Origin: Oligoflexaceae bacterium | Lineage (GTDB): Bacteria > Bdellovibrionota_B > Oligoflexia > Oligoflexales > Oligoflexaceae | DNA: 6,649 nt | Assembly (NCBI GenBank): GCA_947474445.1 | Contig: CANJJY010000258.1 | Location: forward strand, 1-6,649 | Direction: 5' to 3' | Part shown: positions 6,548-6,649 of the stretch, in pieces | Position numbering within the stretch: position 1 is the stretch's first letter | Layout: each line of letters opens with the position of its first letter | The notes under the pieces: model-generated | The model's database searches: none | Told to the model about the DNA's origin: nothing | Seen by the model: only the letters and a program-made list of their open reading frames with translations | Program-made: the position numbers and the translations under genes

Positions 6548-6649
6548 ATGGAAGATTTCACGATGCAGTCCCTCATTTCAAGCGATGAATTGCAAGCCCG
6601 CGTAAGAGAGCTTGGTTTCGCCATAACGACTGCTTATGAAGGTCGGACT
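6548..6649 (+). CDS. hpt: Hypoxanthine phosphoribosyltransferase, N-terminal fragment
   Basis: The first 34 codons of an open frame run off the window end. SLISSDELQARVRELGFAIT followed by TAYEGRT matches the N-terminus of bacterial hypoxanthine(-guanine) phosphoribosyltransferases, where LIS-x-EEL-x-xR-xxELG-xxI-xx-Y-xG leads into the first beta strand. Family members transfer the phosphoribosyl group from PRPP to hypoxanthine or guanine in cytoplasmic purine salvage. The PRPP-binding motif and catalytic residues lie beyond the window. The ATG at 6548 is preferred, with TAGGTG six to eight bases upstream; the ATG at 6563 (Met6) is an alternative that would leave only two residues before LIS. 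The call rests on a short segment. Confidence 0.75.
   Translation, partial: MEDFTMQSLISSDELQARVRELGFAITTAYEGRT

Overview
This 6.6-kb window looks like an ordinary chromosomal stretch from a Gram-negative bacterium. It encodes two secreted lipoproteins with clear lipoboxes, a multispanning envelope permease, a (probably exported) endonuclease I and a purine-salvage enzyme. Shine-Dalgarno sites are recognisable and base composition looks moderate (near 50% GC by eye). The mixture of large, poorly conserved lipoproteins and small orphan proteins resembles environmental or predatory delta-type lineages such as Bdellovibrionota/Oligoflexia. That placement is a guess from style; nothing in the window fixes it. 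There are no rRNA or tRNA genes, insertion sequences, CRISPR arrays or phage modules.

Layout. Bases 1-331 (+) are the 3' end of an endonuclease I (EndA/NucM family) gene. It converges, with a 20-bp gap, on an AI-2E/PerM-family permease gene (352-1464, -). A 240-bp divergent spacer follows. Then comes a 526-residue lipoprotein (1705-3285, +) that reads as a two-domain peptidoglycan hydrolase: an SLT/lysozyme-like domain followed by an Amidase_2/PGRP-like domain and a C-terminal beta-rich domain. Its stop codon lies 2 bp from the stop of a converging 114-residue hypothetical gene (3288-3632, -). That gene's ribosome-binding site sits inside a 10-bp hairpin. Upstream of it on the same strand is a 78-residue protein with a CxxC...CxC knuckle (3753-3989, -). 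Divergent from that is a 796-residue lipoprotein (4107-6497, +). Its C-terminal 320 residues resemble a CehA/McbA-type PHP metallohydrolase that has lost its metal ligands. After a 50-bp gap the window ends in the first 34 codons of a hypoxanthine phosphoribosyltransferase gene (hpt).

How the genes relate. The permease and the two lipoproteins all act at the envelope, but they lie in separate or divergent transcription units and no shared pathway is evident. The two small minus-strand genes could be co-transcribed (78-aa gene first). The 796-residue lipoprotein gene may read through into hpt. The parts most worth attention are the predicted dual-activity lipoprotein hydrolase, the apparently non-catalytic PHP-like lipoprotein, and the hairpin covering the start of the 114-residue gene. 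I did not find convincing evidence for a multi-gene novel system.
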